This document shows positions 60,576-64,000 of a DNA stretch of 64,000 bases, in pieces. The position numbers and the translations under genes were made by a program. Under the pieces are notes generated by a model. It ran no database searches. It was not told the DNA's origin and saw nothing but the letters and a program-made list of their open reading frames with translations. The DNA comes from Arthrobacter sp. B1I2 (GTDB lineage Bacteria > Actinomycetota > Actinomycetes > Actinomycetales > Micrococcaceae), in the NCBI RefSeq assembly GCF_030816485.1, contig NZ_JAUSYC010000001.1, positions 1,178,001 to 1,242,000 of the forward strand. Direction: 5' to 3'. How positions within the stretch are numbered: position 1 is the stretch's first letter; each line of letters opens with the position of its first letter.

Positions 60576-62059
60576 TGGTGGACCTCCGCATCAAACCCGT
60601 CAAGGAACCGGTCCATGATGCCCGGAATGTTGTTGGTGGGACGGTACTGGTCCACCCGGCCGTCGAAGTCGGAGCCGATGATCTGGGCTGCCCGGTCCGG
60701 GTCCGTGGCCAGAAGGTGCTGGTAGGCGGGGAGGGTGTCCTGCTTGATGAGGTTCCAGCGCTGGTCCGCATCGGCGATGTTGCCGTCGGGGAATCCGGTG
60801 GTGAAGTCGGTGCGGAACTGTGCGGGGTTGTCCCAGCTGGTGAAGGGAATGTTCTCCGGGCCGGGGCTTTCCACGCTGAAGGTGTACGGAAACACCTCGG
60901 GGTAGCTCTTGGCACCCGGGATGGAGGGCTCGCCGGCGAGCGTCACCATGTAGGTCACAGCTTCGCCTCCGGGATGACTGCGCATGTCGTCGTAGTCGTC
61001 CGCGATGATCTCGTTCTGCTCGCGGTACAGGAGCGCTGTGTTGCCCTCCCTGACCTGCTCCGGGTTTCCCGAATCGATCTGCGCCCACGCGTTGGCCGTG
61101 GCCTCGTCGATGGCGCCAGAGTCGCGGAGACGGTTGATCTCATCGATGCCGCCGTTCATGTACGCCTGGTGTTGCCGGGCCTGGTCCAGGAAGATTTCCT
61201 TGTTCATGTCCAGCATGCTGGTTTCGTAGAAGCGGATTTCCTGGTCCGTCATCCCTGCGAGCTGTTCAAGCTGGTCCAGGACCGGCAGCGGTATGTCCGA
61301 GGCAGGATTGTCGGAAATCTGCTGGGCCAGATCCCGCAGCATGGCCATGTCCCGGAACCCGCCGGCAAAGGATGGACCGATCATGTTGGCCATGCCAGCC
61401 CACTGCAGGTCAGGATTGGCAAGGTAGGCCTGGCCGTAGAAGTCGTAGACCTTGGCGATGGTCTCCCAGTTGTATTCGGTACCCTTTGACGTGTCCCAGT
61501 CAGCAGGATCAATGCCCATCTCCAGCATCGCCTGCCGGTTCCAGTAGGAATTGAGGAAGTCCTGGTACCCCTTGGAGTTCTTGCTGATCAGGCCTGAGTC
61601 TGCGGCGGCATCCATGGCGGCCTTGGCTGCGTCCGGGTTGGCCTCGGCCCACTGGCGGAACTCGTCGCTTTTCAGGTAGGCACGCCGCTCGGCAGGGGTC
61701 ATGGCGTTCAGTGTGTCCGTCAGGTCCTGGGCGGTTCCGCTGCCAGACGCTCCCGCTCCGGAACCACCCGCACCGGCGCCGCCCGATCCGCTGGTGCTGG
61801 CCTTCTCCTGTTCGTCCGCATTGGCCAGAAGTGTCCTGGCTGCCGACTCCAGCCCTGCCGTTGCCGATCTCAGCAGCTTGGCGTGTGATGACGTCCACTC
61901 GCTCCGGAACCTGTCGCCGTCGCGGCCTTTCCAAAGGCCGGAACCAATGCTGCCGCTGAGCTGCTGCCCCAAGGCAGTGAGCCGGTTGGCGCCGGCAGAA
62001 AGGTCTTTGGCCAGTTGCCGCAGCTGCGCCACATCGCCGCCGTAAAAGTGCCCCGCCAT
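60572..62059 (-). CDS. WXG-domain protein with large C-terminal domain (candidate type VII effector)
   Basis: 495 residues. Residues 8-85 form a WXG100-like helical hairpin with W43-K-G45 in GLWKGRDGDRF at the turn. A Gly/Ser/Ala linker (88-109) joins it to about 385 residues without a recognised domain: LTDTLNAMTPAERRAYLKSDEF, YNWETIAKVYDFYGQAYLANPDLQWAGMANMIGPSFAGGFRDM, and IIADDYDDMRSHPGGEAVTY. No signal peptide. The order WXG domain, linker, C-terminal domain is that of polymorphic toxin or effector proteins exported by type VII secretion. Its stop overlaps the start of the lipoprotein gene. Toxicity is not shown. Confidence 0.75.
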   Translation of the reverse strand: MAGHFYGGDVAQLRQLAKDLSAGANRLTALGQQLSGSIGSGLWKGRDGDRFRSEWTSSHAKLLRSATAGLESAARTLLANADEQEKASTSGSGGAGAGGSGAGASGSGTAQDLTDTLNAMTPAERRAYLKSDEFRQWAEANPDAAKAAMDAAADSGLISKNSKGYQDFLNSYWNRQAMLEMGIDPADWDTSKGTEYNWETIAKVYDFYGQAYLANPDLQWAGMANMIGPSFAGGFRDMAMLRDLAQQISDNPASDIPLPVLDQLEQLAGMTDQEIRFYETSMLDMNKEIFLDQARQHQAYMNGGIDEINRLRDSGAIDEATANAWAQIDSGNPEQVREGNTALLYREQNEIIADDYDDMRSHPGGEAVTYMVTLAGEPSIPGAKSYPEVFPYTFSVESPGPENIPFTSWDNPAQFRTDFTTGFPDGNIADADQRWNLIKQDTLPAYQHLLATDPDRAAQIIGSDFDGRVDQYRPTNNIPGIMDRFLDGFDAEVHQ

Positions 62060-62125
62060 GTTGTCCCCCTGTTGGCTCCTCCGTGCCAGCCTAGCCGGGC
62101 ATCCTCCGTGCGGCGATGGGGAGAG

Positions 62126-62593
62126 CTATCCTCCGAGCAAGCCGGTGGTCCGGTACGGGATGACTTCGCGGAGGAACATGCTGGTGGACGTGCGGACGAT
62201 GCCGGGGCAGAGGCGGATCTCCTCCGACACCCGGTAGAGGTCGTCCGGGCTGGTGGCCACCACCCGGATCAGCAGGTCGGTATCGCCGGCCGGCGCATGG
62301 CACTCCAGGACTTCGGGGATTTTACGCAGGGCAGCGATGGCCTCGTTGAGGTGGCTCTGGTCCAGCTCTGCGCTGACCGCAGCGGCCACGCCCCGTCCAA
62401 GGGCCGCGGGAAGCACCCGGCTGCTGTTGGGCCGGAGGGCACCGGACGCCGTCATCCGCTCCAGCCGGCTCTGGACAGTTCCGCGGGCCAGGCCCAGCCG
62501 CTGCGCGAGCACCATGATGGGGACGCGGGGATCCTCGTCCAGAGCCTTCAGGATCCGCCGGTCGGTGGCGTCCAGTTCCTGCAATTTGATCAT
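62126..62593 (-). CDS. Lrp/AsnC-family transcriptional regulator
   Basis: 155 residues from ATG 62593. The HTH is LDATDRRILKALDEDPRVPIMVLAQRLGLARGTVQSRLERMTASG, and the RAM domain is EVLECHAPAGDTDLLIRVVATSPDDLYRVSEEIRL. It differs strongly from the other Lrp gene at 59.4 kb. A perfect palindrome lies 25 bases upstream of its start. The regulated gene that should lie divergently is missing (only a short orphan region remains), so only autoregulation can be predicted. Confidence 0.9.
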   Translation of the reverse strand: MIKLQELDATDRRILKALDEDPRVPIMVLAQRLGLARGTVQSRLERMTASGALRPNSSRVLPAALGRGVAAAVSAELDQSHLNEAIAALRKIPEVLECHAPAGDTDLLIRVVATSPDDLYRVSEEIRLCPGIVRTSTSMFLREVIPYRTTGLLGG

Positions 62594-62617
62594 TTCCTGT
62601 CGCCGGGAACTTTGAGT

Positions 62618-62636
62618 ATTGATCAGAGTGATCAAT
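62618..62636. promoter_or_regulatory. Perfect palindrome upstream of the Lrp gene
   Basis: ATTGATCA-GAG-TGATCAAT, 8+3+8 without mismatch. Placement 25 bases before the Lrp start codon suits autoregulation and divergent activation. Confidence 0.65.
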
Positions 62637-62824
62637 CGAAGTTCTGCTTGTTGTCCCAACTGTATGTTCTCTGCTGGAATAGTGGCAACAAGGACAAAAG
62701 CTACCGCTGGTCCGCGCAGGCTACAGGTTCCCCGGCACACCACCCGGCAACTGGACACCGCTTCCCGCAAGGAGGCCGCCGCTGATTGACGCTTGTTCAC
62801 ACCACGCTCATTCTGTAAACACGG

Positions 62825-62885
62825 CAAGAGCCCCTGAGCTACCGACGCCCGATTCCCGGAGTCATCGGTAGCTGAGGGGCTCTTG
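62825..62885. terminator. 21-bp hairpin upstream of gluQ
   Basis: Arms 62825-62845 (CAAGAGCCCCTGAGC...) and 62865-62885 (...GGGGCTCTTG) pair with one mismatch around 19 bases. No gene ends here on either strand, which is odd for a terminator. Confidence 0.6.
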
Positions 62886-62897
62886 TGTGCTTCCGTC

Positions 62898-62903
62898 TAG
62901 GGT
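62898..62903 (+). promoter_or_regulatory. Putative -10 of gluQ (leaderless)
   Basis: TAGGGT, six bases, then the ATG at 62910. Confidence 0.5.
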
Positions 62904-62909
62904 TAGTCC

Positions 62910-63809
62910 ATGACCTCCGCCGGACGCTTTGCCCCCAGCCCGTCCGGTGAGCTGCATGTAGGAAACCTCCGGACGGCAATGCTTGCCTGGCTTTTTGCCC
63001 GCTCCACCGGACGCGGCTTCCTTTTGCGGGTGGAGGACCTGGACCGTGCCCGCGCAGGAGCGGAGGAGGTGCAGCTGCGGGATCTGGCGGCGGTGGGCGT
63101 CACCTGGGATGGCGACGTTGTCCGGCAGACGGACCGCGGGCCCCTGTACGCAGAGGCGATCACCCGGCTTGAAGAGGCCGGCCTGACCTACGAATGCTTT
63201 TGTACACGGCGCGAGATCCAGGAGGCGCCATCCGCCCCGCATGCTCCCCAGGGAGCCTACCCCGGCACCTGCCGCAACCTGGACCGGGCAGAATTGGAGT
63301 ACAGGAGGTCCATCCGTCCGGCCGCCATCCGGTTGCGGGCCGACGTTGTGGAGTACGCCGTGCAGGACGTCCTTCACGGCACGTTCACCGGAGCGGTGGA
63401 CGATTTCGTGCTTCGCAGGAATGACGGGGTGACTGCCTACAACCTTGCCGTGGTGGTGGATGATGCCGACCAGGGTATAGACCAGGTGGTCCGCGGTGAC
63501 GACCTGCTCCCCTCCACGCCCCGGCAGGCCTACCTCGCCTCGCTCCTGGATATTCCCGTCCCGGAATATGTGCATGTCCCGTTGGTGGTGAACCGCGACG
63601 GCGTGAGGCTGGCAAAGCGTGATGGAGCGGTCACTCTGGCGGACCTCGCCCACGCCGGCGTGGCCGCACACGAGGTGCGGAGCCTGCTGCTTGAGTCCCT
63701 GGGATTGCCCGGCGGAACGTTGGACCAGGCCCTGCCGGCCCTCGACCCTGCACGGCTGCCACGCCAACCCTGGGTGTGGACCGGCATGGACGGCGCGTCC
63801 GCTGGCTAA
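62910..63809 (+). CDS. gluQ: Glutamyl-Q tRNA(Asp) synthetase
   Basis: 299 residues, a truncated GluRS without the anticodon-binding domain. It activates glutamate and attaches it to queuosine in tRNA(Asp). RFAPSPSGELHVGNLRTAMLAWLFAR contains the HIGH-like motif (HVGN), and GVRLAKRDGAV the KMSKS-like loop. ECFCTRREI and the following TCR contain the cysteines of the zinc-binding site seen in GluQ-RS. The KMSKS form is degenerate, as usual for this family. Probably leaderless. Confidence 0.95.
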   Translation: MTSAGRFAPSPSGELHVGNLRTAMLAWLFARSTGRGFLLRVEDLDRARAGAEEVQLRDLAAVGVTWDGDVVRQTDRGPLYAEAITRLEEAGLTYECFCTRREIQEAPSAPHAPQGAYPGTCRNLDRAELEYRRSIRPAAIRLRADVVEYAVQDVLHGTFTGAVDDFVLRRNDGVTAYNLAVVVDDADQGIDQVVRGDDLLPSTPRQAYLASLLDIPVPEYVHVPLVVNRDGVRLAKRDGAVTLADLAHAGVAAHEVRSLLLESLGLPGGTLDQALPALDPARLPRQPWVWTGMDGASAG

Positions 63810-63812
63810 GCT
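63807..63812 (+). promoter_or_regulatory. Putative -10 of the HD-domain gene (leaderless)
   Basis: TAAGCT, which includes the gluQ stop codon, then six bases and the ATG at 63819. Confidence 0.35.
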
Positions 63813-63818
63813 TGGTAG

Positions 63819-64000
63819 ATGGCAGATGAGCACACGCCGGACCAGGTCCGGACGTCCACGTTTACGGTGGAGACCGCCAAAGTCCTGGCCGAGGTGGCCC
63901 ACAACCGGCAGAAGGACAAGCTGAAGCGGCCCTACACGGACCATGTCCTTGCCGTCGGAGACGCCCTGGCGGACTTCGACGACGAGATCCGGATCGCAGG
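63819..64000 (+). CDS. HD-domain protein (partial, 3' end cut)
   Basis: 60 codons are visible from ATG 63819. VETAKVLAEVAHNRQKDKLKRPYTDHVLAVGDALADFDDEIRIAG has the spacing of the first helices of an HD phosphohydrolase, with the metal-binding H-D expected just after the window edge. Probably a nucleotide or ppGpp-type phosphohydrolase of unknown specificity. Ends at the window boundary, so this is a partial gene. Confidence 0.6.
   Translation, partial: MADEHTPDQVRTSTFTVETAKVLAEVAHNRQKDKLKRPYTDHVLAVGDALADFDDEIRIA

Larger units (their letters stand above)
62594..62909. other. Gene-free region with operator, orphan ribosome site and hairpin
   Basis: No normal gene. From left: Lrp palindrome (62618-62636); a strong AAGGAGG (62769-62775) that precedes no reasonable gene, only a 10-codon frame (TTG start at 62788, ending about 62820); a 21-bp hairpin (62825-62885); and the gluQ promoter. 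The arrangement resembles the remnant of a deleted gene. Confidence 0.5.

Noticed and set aside
62788..62820. A ten-codon leader peptide (TTG start) before the hairpin at 62825
   Set aside because: The reading frame is short and has no run of a regulatory codon such as would control attenuation; a deletion remnant explains the ribosome site equally well.
1..64000. CRISPR array, tRNA or rRNA genes, IS elements or prophage
   Set aside because: I saw no regularly spaced repeats, no T-loop-type tRNA sequence in the intergenic gaps, and no transposase, integrase or phage structural gene. A covariance-model scan would be decisive for tRNAs.

Overview
The window is high-GC chromosomal DNA from an actinobacterium. 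Gene content (4-hydroxybenzoate catabolism, heteromeric 2-oxoacid dehydrogenase, alanine dehydrogenase with a PucR-type regulator, mannitol PTS, many TetR/MarR/Lrp regulators), dense packing, GTG starts and protein sequence character suggest the Arthrobacter/Pseudarthrobacter group of the Micrococcaceae. The genus is inferred, not proven. I see no rRNA, tRNA, CRISPR array, insertion sequence or prophage. Both ends cut a gene: a membrane/ACT-domain protein on the left and an HD-domain protein on the right.

Layout. 0-11 kb: FUSC membrane protein; a 4-hydroxybenzoate unit (AAHS transporter, IclR regulator, pobA); a TetR/flavin-monooxygenase pair around a shared palindrome; a binding-protein ABC importer of unknown substrate. 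11-20 kb: GNAT, MarR, a small Cys-rich protein coupled to a Ser/Thr kinase, histidine phosphatase, purB, a WXG100-like protein coupled to an alpha/beta-hydrolase with a WXG-like N-terminus, a secreted glycosidase-like protein, a small membrane protein, and a Pat-type aromatic aminotransferase. 20-28 kb: bkdABC-type 2-oxoacid dehydrogenase operon, PAP2 phosphatase, universal stress protein, aminotransferase, GerMN lipoprotein. 28-36 kb: FMN reductase/TetR pair and a complete peptide-type ABC importer. 36-46.8 kb: Gfo/Idh oxidoreductase, ald and its PucR-type regulator, alpha/beta hydrolase, excisionase-like HTH protein, ptsI, TetR, mtlA, mtlD. 46.8-56.7 kb: GNAT, MarR-MFS operon, sugar porter, DHA2 exporter, RraA, another MFS, TetR, malic enzyme. 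56.7-64 kb: DUF456 protein, two uncharacterised proteins, LysE/Lrp pair, a WXG-fold protein coupled to a frameshifted lipoprotein, Lrp regulator, gluQ, HD protein.

Regulation stands out. At least fifteen genes have a TANNNT hexamer six or seven bases before the start codon, the arrangement expected for leaderless mRNAs. Several regulator genes also carry near-perfect palindromes in the core promoter, including a 31-bp one before a MarR gene. A DasR/NagR (dre)-like site precedes the malic enzyme gene. The least-described content is two WXG-type protein loci (16.0-18.6 kb and 59.9-62.1 kb) with no type VII secretion ATPase in view. The second is translationally coupled to a lipoprotein gene whose lipobox codon is broken by one extra base.
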